Positions 44,106-53,963 of a stretch of DNA of 64,000 nt are shown here, piece by piece. The notes under the pieces were generated by a model. That model ran no database searches, had not been told where the DNA came from, and saw only the letters and a list, made by a program, of their open reading frames with translations. The stretch covers positions 124,001 through 188,000 of the forward strand of contig JAAVLZ010000003.1 of assembly GCA_012034405.1 (NCBI GenBank), given 5' to 3'. Both the position numbers and the translations under genes were made by a program. Source of the DNA: Oscillospiraceae bacterium HV4-5-C5C. GTDB taxonomy: Bacteria > Bacillota > Clostridia > Saccharofermentanales > Fastidiosipilaceae. Position 1 is the stretch's first letter. Each line of letters opens with the position of its first letter.

Positions 44106-46490
44106 TCATCGCAATTTAGCAATTGTAACGCCGCTGTCGCCTTCGCCATAAGGAGCCAGCTGAAAGCTCTGTATCCGGCGGTCCTTGTGCAAGAAATCAG
44201 CCACTGCTTTACGCAGTACCCCGCTGCCTTTACCATGTACAATGCGTACTGAAGCCGCACTGGCTAATACAGCATCATCCAGATATTGATCCAGATTGAC
44301 CAGCGCCTCATCTGCTGTTTGCCCCAGCAATTTAATCTCCGGACTGAAGGTCAGCCGGCGGCTGGTCTGGATGTGATCGCTCCGCAGGCCTTTGCTCTGG
44401 CGTTCAGTCTTGCGGTTCGCTTTACGTAAATCCGACGCGGCTACGTTTACCCGCAGACTGCCGCTGGCCAGGATGCACTGGCCCTGCTTATCCGGACCGG
44501 ATATAAGTCTGCCCTGCAGGTTCAGTGCCGGGGCGAAATAGCTTTCTCCCACAATCAATTTATCCGGTTCAGTTTCCGCAGCGCCCTGGTGAGCTGCGCT
44601 CAGCGTTTGCTGTCCGATTTCTGCTTCAACCGCGTTCAGCCGCCGTTTCATTTCCTGCCGCAGTCGGTTTCCCTGACTTTCCGCCTCATCCAGCTTTCCG
44701 GCAGCGTAGGCCTGACGGATGTCCGACAGGAGCGCTTCAATGATGTCTAATTCATCCTTCAATTCCCGCCGCTTCTCCTCGTTATAGCGATTCGTTAATT
44801 CGCTGCGGCGTTGCTGCCAGGCTTGCTTTTCCCGTTGGGCTTCTTCCAGCAGCCGCCGGCTTTCCGCTTGCTCTTGCTGTGCCGTCTGCAGCGCTTGATC
44901 GGCTTCTCTTCGCTGGCTGTCCAGTTTTTGCACCAGGTTTTCAAAGCGAATATTCTCTTCCGCCAGAAAGGATCGGGCAGTATCTACAATTTGCTCACTT
45001 AAGCCTAATTTCCTGGAGATGACAAAAGCATTTGATACCCCCGGGACGCCTATGAGCAAACGGTAGGTTGGCTTAAGCGTTTCAGTATCAAACTCGCAGC
45101 TGGCGTTCTCCACGCCAGCTGTTTCCAGGGCATAGGCTTTGAGCTCATGATAATGGGTCGTAGCTACCGTGACCGCGCCGCGCTGTCTGAAGTAGTCCAG
45201 AATTGCCATGGCGAGGGCTGCGCCTTCAGATGGGTCAGTCCCGGAGCCCAATTCATCAACTAAGACCAACGTGGTCGGGCCACAGGCTTTAGTGATTCCA
45301 ACAACGTGAGTCATATGTGAAGAAAACGTCGATAAACTTTGTTCTATACTCTGTTCGTCCCCTATATCCGGTAATACTTCTGTAAAAACTGACATGCTGG
45401 AGGGCTCTTCAGCAGGAATCGCTAAACCGGCCATGGTCATCAGCGCGAACAAGCCACAGGTCTTTAGTGCCACAGTTTTACCGCCGGTATTGGGACCGGT
45501 GATGAGGAGCGTCTTGAACGTCTCTCCAACCCGGATATCAATCGGGACGACCTTTTGAGGATCAATCAGTGGGTGGCGGGCCCGCTTCAGATTGATGCGG
45601 CCGGATTGATTTAGCCGGGGAATAATGGCCTTCATTTTTAAAGCCAGGCGCCCCTTGGCAATCATAAAGTCCACGGCCTGCATCCGCTGTGCGTCCCTGA
45701 GGATGGCGCCGGCCTGGGCCGCGGTCTGTTGAGACAGGTCATGCAGGATCCGGGCAATTTCCGCCCGTTCCGCCGCCGCTAGTTCTTTAAGCTTATTATT
45801 GGCCTCAACTACAGCCATCGGTTCAATAAACAAGGTTTGTCCGGAACCGGAGGCATCGTGCACGATGCCCGGAACCTGGGCCCTGAAAGCCGCCTTGACC
45901 GGCACAACAAAGCGATCAAAACGCTGGGTGACCAGCGCTTCTTGCAGATAACTGGCTTTATCTCTGATTATGCGGTCCAGGTTGGCCCGCAGACTGCTTT
46001 GGGTCTGTTGGATTCGCCGGCGGATATCCGCCAGTTTTGCGGAAGCGCGGTCAGCAATTTCTTCTTCGCCAATTACGGCGGCAGAAATAGCGCGTTCTAA
46101 GGCTTCACAGGGTTCCATATGAGCCATTAAATCATAGACCAGGTTGGATGAAGGATCAGGCAGTGTATCCGGTACTGCGCCTTGCAGCCTCGCGGTACAG
46201 CGCAAAAAGCTGGCCAGGTGCAGAAGTTCTGTCGTGCTCAGATCAGAGCCCAATTCAGCGCGTTTCACTGCAGGACGCACATCATCCAGACTCTGCAGTG
46301 GCGGCGTGCCGCGAGTGAGCAAAACGTGGATGGCATCATGTGTCTGGGCTAATCTAAGGTTTACCTCATTGAAATCAGCGGTGGGTTCCAGCGCCTCACA
46401 GGCGTTGCGGCCCAAGACAGAAAAAGATAGTCCGGACAGTTGCCGGACTATTTTATCAAACTCCAGACTTTGATAAACTCTCAGGTTCAT
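44106..46490 (-). CDS. mutS2: Endonuclease MutS2
   Basis: MutS-like ATPase with a nuclease domain; known to suppress homologous recombination or to rescue collided ribosomes, depending on the species. Walker A LITGPNTGGKTVAL, Walker B LVLVDELGSGTDPSEG, a long coiled-coil region rich in Gln/Glu/Arg (about residues 500-620) and a C-terminal Smr domain with VRIVHGKGSGVLRKAV. No mismatch-recognition domain, as expected. 794 residues, typical. It follows pgsA closely. Confidence 0.95.
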   Translation of the reverse strand: MNLRVYQSLEFDKIVRQLSGLSFSVLGRNACEALEPTADFNEVNLRLAQTHDAIHVLLTRGTPPLQSLDDVRPAVKRAELGSDLSTTELLHLASFLRCTARLQGAVPDTLPDPSSNLVYDLMAHMEPCEALERAISAAVIGEEEIADRASAKLADIRRRIQQTQSSLRANLDRIIRDKASYLQEALVTQRFDRFVVPVKAAFRAQVPGIVHDASGSGQTLFIEPMAVVEANNKLKELAAAERAEIARILHDLSQQTAAQAGAILRDAQRMQAVDFMIAKGRLALKMKAIIPRLNQSGRINLKRARHPLIDPQKVVPIDIRVGETFKTLLITGPNTGGKTVALKTCGLFALMTMAGLAIPAEEPSSMSVFTEVLPDIGDEQSIEQSLSTFSSHMTHVVGITKACGPTTLVLVDELGSGTDPSEGAALAMAILDYFRQRGAVTVATTHYHELKAYALETAGVENASCEFDTETLKPTYRLLIGVPGVSNAFVISRKLGLSEQIVDTARSFLAEENIRFENLVQKLDSQRREADQALQTAQQEQAESRRLLEEAQREKQAWQQRRSELTNRYNEEKRRELKDELDIIEALLSDIRQAYAAGKLDEAESQGNRLRQEMKRRLNAVEAEIGQQTLSAAHQGAAETEPDKLIVGESYFAPALNLQGRLISGPDKQGQCILASGSLRVNVAASDLRKANRKTERQSKGLRSDHIQTSRRLTFSPEIKLLGQTADEALVNLDQYLDDAVLASAASVRIVHGKGSGVLRKAVADFLHKDRRIQSFQLAPYGEGDSGVTIAKLR

Positions 46491-46535
46491 GATGGTTTTC
46501 CCTTCAGCAGTCAGACTGCTCCAGTCTGCTGGCGT

Positions 46536-47096
46536 TCAATGCTTTTTTATGCTCGGCCAGTAATAGTAAGCGTAACGGATAAGCGCAAAAATCGCAAATC
46601 CGACCGGTACGATGAAGAGGCGGGGAATTATATCCAGTCTTGAGGTGGGAATGATCAGTGTCACAGAAAAGGCGATGACCAATAAGACAGTCGTCACTTT
46701 GCCATACCATTCAGACTTCACCACCACATCCTGCCGCTTGAAAAGGAAGGAGCCTCCCACAATCATCAGAATTTCTTTAGCCAGCAGGATCAGCGGAACC
46801 CAAAATGGCAACCGGCCGATGATAAATAGCATGACCCCGGTGGTCAGCTGAAAGATCTTGTCTACCAGCGGATCCAGAACCTTGCCCAAATCTGACACCT
46901 GGTTAAAGTGGCGGGCAATGAATCCATCCAGCATATCCGTCAGCCAGATGGCCAGGAATAAATAAAAGCCGGTCCATCCATACTTATCAATGTAATAGAT
47001 ATAGTAAGCCATGACCGGTACTAAAAGGAGTCGGAGGACAGTCAGCCCATTGGGGATGGTCAGTTGTTTTTTCCAATTAACTTCTTTTAGTTTCAT
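46536..47096 (-). CDS. pgsA: CDP-diacylglycerol-glycerol-3-phosphate 3-phosphatidyltransferase
   Basis: Integral membrane enzyme making phosphatidylglycerol phosphate, the committed step of phosphatidylglycerol synthesis. The CDP-alcohol phosphotransferase motif is intact: TDMLDGFIARHFNQVSDLG ... VLDPLVDK. About five to six membrane segments. 186 residues, normal. GAGAGG before the ATG. The N-terminal motif IPNGLTVLRLLLVP is the usual PgsA start. Confidence 0.92.
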   Translation of the reverse strand: MKLKEVNWKKQLTIPNGLTVLRLLLVPVMAYYIYYIDKYGWTGFYLFLAIWLTDMLDGFIARHFNQVSDLGKVLDPLVDKIFQLTTGVMLFIIGRLPFWVPLILLAKEILMIVGGSFLFKRQDVVVKSEWYGKVTTVLLVIAFSVTLIIPTSRLDIIPRLFIVPVGFAIFALIRYAYYYWPSIKKH

Positions 47097-47157
47097 AAAC
47101 CTCTCACGGACCGGTTTGGCTTCCGGCTATCTGGACATGCTGCGGTAATCGCTCAAC

Positions 47158-48228
47158 TCAGATGGCAATGAACTTGGCGTCCCCGTATTCCTCCAGACTG
47201 ATCGTCTTGGTCATTTTCATGGCCTCTTCAATATCCATGTCAACAATCTGACCGCCCCGGTAGCTGACCACCCGATTCAGACGATTATTTTTTACACAAT
47301 CAATGGCCTGAACGCCCATCAGGCTGGCCATCTGCCTGTCTCTCAAGGTCGGACTGCCGCCGCGCTGGACATAACCCAGCACCGTTGCTCTGGATTCAAT
47401 GCCGGTCATTTTTTCAATCCGCTTGGCGTATTCCACCGCGGACCCGACGCCTTCCGCAATGACCACAATATAGTGATGCTTGCCGGAGTTACGGCACTCC
47501 AGCAGCCGCTTAATGACATCCCGGTTAAAATCATGCTCAACCTCAGGTATCAGGATAACTTCAGCGCCGCAGGAAATGCCGACATTCAGGGCGATATAAC
47601 CAGCGTGACGGCCCATGACTTCAATAACACTGCAGCGCTCGTGGCTGCTGGCAGTATCCCGCAGCTTATCAATAGCCTCCATTGCAGTATTCATGGCGGT
47701 GTCATAACCGATCGTGTAATCAGTACAGGCGATATCATTGTCAATGGTTCCGGGCAGACAGATCACGGGCATACCCAGACGGCTGAGGTCCAGCGCGCCA
47801 TGATAGGAACCGTCACCGCCAATGATCACCAAGGCGTCAATATTGAAGACCTTACACATGTCATAGGCTTGCTTGACCCCCTCAGGGCTGTTAAAAGTCA
47901 GACTGCGAGCCGTCATCAAAAATGTGCCGCCGCGCTGCAGCTTTTCAGAGACAGAACGGGAATTCAGTTCAATGATATCTCCCCGCCACAACCCGTGGAA
48001 GCCCCTGCGGACGCCGAGCATTCTGTACCCGGTGTTCAGACCTGCGCGGACAATAGAGCGGATAGCGGCGTTCATCCCGGGCGCATCTCCGCCGGAGGTC
48101 AGCACCGCAACAGTTTTAGCTTCAGCCATAGCAGACAGGCTCCCGGTGTTACTTTGCTGCAGATTTTCATTTTCCTTAAGCAGCTCATCAGCTGAATAGG
48201 TTTTAGGATCGTTATTTGTGTCGGTCAT
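47158..48228 (-). CDS. pfkA: ATP-dependent 6-phosphofructokinase
   Basis: Commits fructose-6-phosphate to glycolysis. ATP-site motifs SGGDAPGMNAAIRSIVR and IIGGDGSYHGA (a glycine after the GGD, the ATP-using type), the substrate-site PGTIDNDIACTDYTIGYDTA, and MGRHAGYIA. A 33-residue hydrophilic N-terminal extension precedes the conserved start; the long form has GAGGTG five bases before its ATG, while an ATG at 48129 (GGAG 12 bases upstream) would give the standard 323-residue enzyme. Both are possible. It follows dnaE by 88 bases, as in many Firmicutes. Confidence 0.94.
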   Translation of the reverse strand: MTDTNNDPKTYSADELLKENENLQQSNTGSLSAMAEAKTVAVLTSGGDAPGMNAAIRSIVRAGLNTGYRMLGVRRGFHGLWRGDIIELNSRSVSEKLQRGGTFLMTARSLTFNSPEGVKQAYDMCKVFNIDALVIIGGDGSYHGALDLSRLGMPVICLPGTIDNDIACTDYTIGYDTAMNTAMEAIDKLRDTASSHERCSVIEVMGRHAGYIALNVGISCGAEVILIPEVEHDFNRDVIKRLLECRNSGKHHYIVVIAEGVGSAVEYAKRIEKMTGIESRATVLGYVQRGGSPTLRDRQMASLMGVQAIDCVKNNRLNRVVSYRGGQIVDMDIEEAMKMTKTISLEEYGDAKFIAI

Positions 48229-48316
48229 GTGTGCACCTCAGTTCCATCCCGTGATTTGGGTGAGCGTTAACCAGTTCAAACCAGTCTGCCGCTTTACACT
48301 CCCATTAAATTTAAGC

Positions 48317-51300
48317 TTATTCAGAAACCCTGTCAATGGCAGGGATAAACTGTAAATGGTCCGTCCCATACCGATCCGCCAGAACGGTCAGCAGGCAGGT
48401 CTGCTTAACTTCTACCCCAAATGGCGCGGGTTGACGCCAGGGCCGGTACTGCTGGTCCTGACTTACCAGAACAACCGGCGTAGTACCGCTGAAGAATCTC
48501 AGCGTGGCGATGAGCATTTTCCAGCCGCTGTCACCGACTACTCCGGGGTAGGTCAGTTCCAGCGCGAAAGTCGCTTCGTCCTGGGGCTGTAAAGCAGCAG
48601 TCGGGTTGACTGGCGGCCTGTCCTCAACTGACCTGCCGTAGCTTTCCCTGGGGAGAGCCGAGAGCGGGCGAGTTTGCTCAGCTGTTCTGGCCTTAAAACC
48701 AGCTGGTAACGCGGCCGGCTGATTGTCCGCCGGATCAGCTGACAGAATGGCCGCGGTTTCCACAATGAGCTTGGCATCTTCTTCCTCCCTCGCGCTGATG
48801 CGGCCCCGCAGCAGCAACACCTGCCCCTCCTGCAAAACCGTGCGGTATTCATTCAGCACTTTAGGGAATACAATGCACTCATAACGGCCTTCCAGATCCT
48901 CCACTGTCAAAAAGGCCATGCTTTCCTGACGCTTAGTCACCTTGTTGCTGCGCACATGCAGCAATCCGCCCATCGTTACAATCTGACCGTCAAGATTTTC
49001 GCTACTCTCATCCAGTAAATCATTTGCGCTCTCCAAGCTTTCCCCACTTATAGTTTGGTGATTCTGAGCGCTTTGGAGGCGGGAACTGCTCATATTCGTA
49101 TAAGTCTCCAGTCCCCTTCTGTAGGCATCCAGCGGATGGCCGGAAATATACAGGCCCAGCATTTCCTTTTCCATATCCAGCTTCTGGTTCACGGTCAAGG
49201 GTGGTAATTGACTGTATTCCGGTTCAACCAATTCCTGTTTTTCAAGGCCGAAATCAAAGAGACTGAGCTGGCCTTCCATGATATTTTTGTTGTGCGAAGC
49301 CAGGATATCCATGTAGCTGTCAGTAGCCTCTATCAACTGGTTGCGCTGAATACCGAAGCTGTCCAGCGAAGAAGATCGGATCAGACTTTCAATCATTTTA
49401 CGATTAATACTGAGCGGGTAAATCCGGCGCAAGAAATCACCAAAACTGGAAAAGGCCCCGTTTTGACGGCGTTCGGTAATCAACTCCTCCAGCGCCGCCT
49501 GACCCACATTTTTGACTGCGCCCAGCGCAAAGCGAATACAACCGTTCTCAGTCGTGAATTTCACCTGACTGGCATTGATATCCGGCGGTAAAATTTTAAT
49601 ACCCATCGTCCGGCAGATTTCTATATAATGCGCCGCCTGTCCCAGATCTCCTAAAAAGGAATTCAATAAGGCAGCCATATATTCGACCGGATAATAGTGT
49701 TTCAGCCAGGCGGTTTCATAGGCTACGATCGCGTAGCAGGCTGCATGGGCCTTGTTGAACGCGTAACCGGCAAACGCCATAACCTCTTCAAATATCTGCT
49801 GCGCGATGGCGACAGGTACGCCGCGGCGGACCGCTCCGTCCACCTTCCGGCCATCCTCCATTATACCGCCATGTATGAACAGGTCTTTATATCGAGCCAG
49901 TATCTCCGGTTTCTTCTTAGCCATGGCCCGGCGGACATTATCCGATTCACCCATGGAAAAGCCGGCCAGATCCCGGACAATCTGCATAACCTGTTCCTGA
50001 TATATAATACAGCCATAGGTTACATTCAGAATCGGTTCCAGTAAGGGGTGTTCATAGGATATCTTGCTGCTATCGTGCCTGGCCGCTACGTACTTTGGTA
50101 TTTGCTCCATAGGACCTGGCCGGTACAGAGAGATGCCGGCGATGATATCCTCCATGGATTCCGGCTTTAATTCTTTCATAAAGGAAGTCATGCCGGAAGA
50201 CTCCAACTGAAACACACCGCCGGTTTCGCCCGCGGCTATCATCTGATAGACCTGGGCGTCGTCCAGCGGCAGGGTATCAAAATCAATCGTGCGCTTGAAA
50301 TTCTGCCGGACCATATCTCTGGTATCCCTGAGCACGGTTAAAGTCCGCAGGCCCAGGAAGTCAAACTTCAGCAGGCCGATTTTTTCAATATTGTTTTTAG
50401 CGTACTGTACCACCACCGCATTATCATTAGTAGATAAAGGCGCCAGATCGGTCAGCGGTTCAGATGCAATGATCACGCCGGCTGCATGAGTGGAGGCATG
50501 GCGGGGCATACCTTCAACCCGGCGGGCCGTATCCAGGACTTCATGCGCCAGCGGGTCGCTGACATAGGCCTGTTTCAGCTCGGTTGACTCCTTAAGCGCG
50601 CGCTCCAGTGTCATACCCAGGGCCGCAGGAATCATTTTTGCCAGGCGGTCGCTGTCCTGATAAGGTACATCAAGCACTCTGGCTACATCACGAACAGCGG
50701 CCCGGGCGGCTAAGGTGCCAAAAGTGATAACCTGCGCAACCCGGTCCTGTCCATATTTTTGAGTGACATAGTCAATAACTTCCCCTCTGCGCTCATAGCA
50801 AAAATCCACATCAAAGTCCGGCATGCTGACTCTTTCAGGATTCAGGAAGCGCTCAAACAACAAGACATACTCCAGGGGGTCAAGACTGGTTATGCCTAAG
50901 CAATAAGCTGCAAGAGAAGCCGCGCCGGAGCCACGCCCGGGGCCAACCATAATTTCATGGGTCTTGGCAAAATGAATAAAGTCCCAGACAATCAGGTAAT
51001 AATCCGTATAGCCCATTGAATTGATGACCTGAAGCTCATATTCCAGCCTTTTTTCATAATCAGCCCGGGGGTAAGGCTGATGTATGGCTAAACGGCGATC
51101 AAGGCCCTCATAGCACAGGCGGCGCAGATAGCTCTGATTATCTTCCGCCGCAGGTACGTGATAAGCCGGCAGGTGGAGGGTATGAGTGTCCAGCTCAGCC
51201 TGACAGCGCCGGGCAATTTTAACCGTGTTGGCCAGGGCTTCCGGCACATTCAGAAAGGCCTGGCGCATTTCCTCCGGAGATTTAATATAATATTGGTCTG

Positions 51301-52018
51301 TTTCCATCCGCATGCGGTCCGGATCACTGAGCTTTTTGCCGGTCTGCATGCACAGCAGGACTTCATGCGCTTTCGCATCTTCCTGATACATATAATGGCA
51401 GTCGTTGGTTGCAACCAGTGGAATGCCGGTTTCCTGACTGAGCGCGATCAGCTGGGTATTTACCAGTTTTTGTGCTTCCAGGCCGTTCGCCTGCAGCTCC
51501 AGATAATAATGCTCCGGTCCCATGGTATCCTGATACCAAAGAGCGGCGGCCCTGGCACCTTCCGGATCCCCATTCAGCAACCGTCTGGCCACCTCCCCGC
51601 TCAGGCAGCTGGAAAGCGCTATCAGACCGGCATGATTTGCCTGTAATAATTCCCGGTCGATCCGCGGCTTGTAATAAAAGCCTTCAGTAAAGCCTGCAGA
51701 AACCAGCCGGTTCAGATTCTTCAGGCCTTCATTGGTCTCCGCCAGCAGGATCAGATGATAGGAACGCTTATCCTCCCGCTGACTTTTAGAAAAGCGACCG
51801 TTAGGTGCCACATAGACTTCACAGCCAATAATCGGCTTGACGCCATCTTTTTTGCATTGTTCATAAAAGTCAACCACACCATACATAACGCCGTGATCTG
51901 TAATGGCACAAGCATCCATGCCCAGTTCTTTAATCCTGGCAGGCAAGCTTTTGATCCGGTTGGCGCCATCCAACAGACTGTATTCCGTATGCAAATGCAG
52001 ATGAACAAATTCTCCCAA
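48317..52018 (-). CDS. dnaE: DNA polymerase III alpha subunit (DnaE type)
   Basis: Replicative polymerase subunit; in Firmicutes usually the DnaE that extends primers alongside PolC. N-terminal PHP domain (FVHLHLHTEYSLLDGA, ITDHGVMYG), palm with the catalytic acids in MPDFDVDFCYERR, the GPGRGSGAASL block, helix-hairpin-helix region and an OB fold near the end (VTMGGLLHVRSNKVTKRQ). 1233 residues, normal. The start codon is TTG at 52018 behind AAAGGA, seven bases away; no in-frame ATG fits the conserved beginning. pfkA follows. Confidence 0.95.
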   Translation of the reverse strand: MGEFVHLHLHTEYSLLDGANRIKSLPARIKELGMDACAITDHGVMYGVVDFYEQCKKDGVKPIIGCEVYVAPNGRFSKSQREDKRSYHLILLAETNEGLKNLNRLVSAGFTEGFYYKPRIDRELLQANHAGLIALSSCLSGEVARRLLNGDPEGARAAALWYQDTMGPEHYYLELQANGLEAQKLVNTQLIALSQETGIPLVATNDCHYMYQEDAKAHEVLLCMQTGKKLSDPDRMRMETDQYYIKSPEEMRQAFLNVPEALANTVKIARRCQAELDTHTLHLPAYHVPAAEDNQSYLRRLCYEGLDRRLAIHQPYPRADYEKRLEYELQVINSMGYTDYYLIVWDFIHFAKTHEIMVGPGRGSGAASLAAYCLGITSLDPLEYVLLFERFLNPERVSMPDFDVDFCYERRGEVIDYVTQKYGQDRVAQVITFGTLAARAAVRDVARVLDVPYQDSDRLAKMIPAALGMTLERALKESTELKQAYVSDPLAHEVLDTARRVEGMPRHASTHAAGVIIASEPLTDLAPLSTNDNAVVVQYAKNNIEKIGLLKFDFLGLRTLTVLRDTRDMVRQNFKRTIDFDTLPLDDAQVYQMIAAGETGGVFQLESSGMTSFMKELKPESMEDIIAGISLYRPGPMEQIPKYVAARHDSSKISYEHPLLEPILNVTYGCIIYQEQVMQIVRDLAGFSMGESDNVRRAMAKKKPEILARYKDLFIHGGIMEDGRKVDGAVRRGVPVAIAQQIFEEVMAFAGYAFNKAHAACYAIVAYETAWLKHYYPVEYMAALLNSFLGDLGQAAHYIEICRTMGIKILPPDINASQVKFTTENGCIRFALGAVKNVGQAALEELITERRQNGAFSSFGDFLRRIYPLSINRKMIESLIRSSSLDSFGIQRNQLIEATDSYMDILASHNKNIMEGQLSLFDFGLEKQELVEPEYSQLPPLTVNQKLDMEKEMLGLYISGHPLDAYRRGLETYTNMSSSRLQSAQNHQTISGESLESANDLLDESSENLDGQIVTMGGLLHVRSNKVTKRQESMAFLTVEDLEGRYECIVFPKVLNEYRTVLQEGQVLLLRGRISAREEEDAKLIVETAAILSADPADNQPAALPAGFKARTAEQTRPLSALPRESYGRSVEDRPPVNPTAALQPQDEATFALELTYPGVVGDSGWKMLIATLRFFSGTTPVVLVSQDQQYRPWRQPAPFGVEVKQTCLLTVLADRYGTDHLQFIPAIDRVSE

Positions 52019-52089
52019 GCCACAATCCTTTCAAATCGACAGGCTTAAGCAGCCGGTACCCGGACCGGCTGCCAGTTTGCGGGTCTCAG

Positions 52090-53835
52090 TTAATCCCGGT
52101 CCAGCTCTCTTTCGATCTCAGCGCAGACCGCGGTGCTGATCTGCTCAATCCGGACCTTGACCGCCTCACGATCACGGCCGTAACAGCCAAAATATATCTT
52201 GATTTTAGGCTCTGTCCCGGACGGCCTCACACAGGCCCAATCCAGGCCATCGGTTTCGTACAACAAGACATTGGAACGGCTGAGATCAACCGTATGAGTG
52301 GCACCGCTTTGCAGGTCAACCGCTTCACCAGTCAGATAGTCCTTTACCTGACAGACCTTCAGGCCAGGCAAGCCTTGATTTTTACTGCCTCTCAGCCAAT
52401 CCATCGCCTGACGGATCCGGCGGTTGCCTTCCTTGCCTTCACGATAGAGAGAGACGGTTTTTTCCGTACCAAACCCGTATTTTTCATAAATATCTTCCAT
52501 GTAATCAGCTAAGGTTTTACCTTCATCTTTGGCGGTCGCGGCCATCTCCGCCAGCAGCATGGACGCAACGACGGCATCCTTATCCCTCACATCCGTACCG
52601 GCCAGATAGCCGTAGCTTTCCTCAAAGCCAAACTGAAAATGCTGGTCGCCATTTTCATCCAGATCCTTGATCTTTTCGCCGATGAACTTGAACCCGGTCA
52701 GGGTTTCATAAAGGGACACATTGTACGCTTTAGCTATCAGACGGGTCAGCTTGGTGGACACGATAGTCGTGACACAAAAGGAGCGCGGAGGCAGTTTTCC
52801 TGCTTTTTGTTTGGCTGACAGAATATACTCCATCAGCAACAAACCAATCTGATTACCTGTCATTACCTGATAACTGCCATCTTTAAGCCTGGTTACTAAG
52901 CCTGTCCGGTCGCCATCCGGATCCGTGGCAATAACCAGATCCGCATTCTCCTTTTCTGCTAAATCAATGGCCATCTGCAGCGCAGACCGCTCCTCAGGAT
53001 TGGGTGATTTGACAGTCGGAAAGCGGCCGTCCGGTTTTTCCTGCTCCGGCACAACAATGACCTGATTGAAGCCGATTTCTTTCAAAATGCGGCGGACCGG
53101 TTTATTGCCGGTACCATGCAGTGGCGTATAGATGATTTTCATGTCTGCGTGGGCCCGGACCTTATCAAGATTGATGGTCAGTTTTTTCAGCATGGCAAAG
53201 TAGGCTGACTCAACCTCAGGACCAATGATCTGCAGCAGGCCTTTTTGTTCAGCTTCCTCACGGCTGATCCAGTTGAGCGTACGGAAGTCCGTAATGGTAT
53301 TCATCTCCGCCAGGACAACATCCGCTGCTTCAGGCGGCATCTGCCCGCCGTCCTCACCATAAGCTTTATAGCCGTTATACTGGGCCGGATTGTGTGAGGC
53401 GGTGACCATGACGCCGCCGGTACAGTTGTAATAACGCACGGCATAAGAAAGCATGGGGGTGGGATGCAGTTCATTATACAGATAAGCTTTAATGCCATGA
53501 GTGGCAAAGATCAAAGCTGTGATCAGGGCAAAGGATTCCGAGTTTAACCTGCAATCATAACTGATAGCCACGCCGCGCTGTCTGGCGGCCTCACCCAGGC
53601 CATCAATATAACGGGCAAAGCCTTCCGTAGCCTTGGCTACTGTATATTGATTCATCCGGTTGGTTCCGGCTCCCATGATCCCCCGCAGGCCGCCGGTTCC
53701 AAATTCAAGGTCCTTATAAAAGCGTTCCTCAATTTCCGCCGGCTGGTCCTTGATGACCGCCAGTTCTGTCCGCGTAGCCTCATCAAAGTAGGTATCTGTA
53801 GACCAGATTTTATATAGTTCTTCACTTCTGCTCAT
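52090..53835 (-). CDS. pgcA: Alpha-phosphoglucomutase/phosphomannomutase
   Basis: Interconverts glucose-1-phosphate and glucose-6-phosphate (or the mannose analogues), supplying cell-wall and glycolipid precursors. The phosphoserine loop is GVMVTASHNPAQYNGYK, the metal loop DPDGDRTGLV, the sugar-specificity loop GFEESYGYL, and the phosphate-binding loop RPSGTEPKIKIY. 581 residues, the same length as B. subtilis PgcA. The start is ATG 53835 with GGAGG upstream; the further open 24 codons contain the promoter region. It precedes dnaE by 71 bases on the same strand. Confidence 0.9.
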   Translation of the reverse strand: MSRSEELYKIWSTDTYFDEATRTELAVIKDQPAEIEERFYKDLEFGTGGLRGIMGAGTNRMNQYTVAKATEGFARYIDGLGEAARQRGVAISYDCRLNSESFALITALIFATHGIKAYLYNELHPTPMLSYAVRYYNCTGGVMVTASHNPAQYNGYKAYGEDGGQMPPEAADVVLAEMNTITDFRTLNWISREEAEQKGLLQIIGPEVESAYFAMLKKLTINLDKVRAHADMKIIYTPLHGTGNKPVRRILKEIGFNQVIVVPEQEKPDGRFPTVKSPNPEERSALQMAIDLAEKENADLVIATDPDGDRTGLVTRLKDGSYQVMTGNQIGLLLMEYILSAKQKAGKLPPRSFCVTTIVSTKLTRLIAKAYNVSLYETLTGFKFIGEKIKDLDENGDQHFQFGFEESYGYLAGTDVRDKDAVVASMLLAEMAATAKDEGKTLADYMEDIYEKYGFGTEKTVSLYREGKEGNRRIRQAMDWLRGSKNQGLPGLKVCQVKDYLTGEAVDLQSGATHTVDLSRSNVLLYETDGLDWACVRPSGTEPKIKIYFGCYGRDREAVKVRIEQISTAVCAEIERELDRD

Positions 53836-53963
53836 ATTGTATCCTCCGCTGCAAGGGCTGCTGATATAGCCGCCAACTATATATAAAACAATAAAAGTAT
53901 AGCACATCCCCCGTCAGGCTAAAAAGAGCAGTGAGGTCTGATATCAGCCCCGCAGGCAGGCAG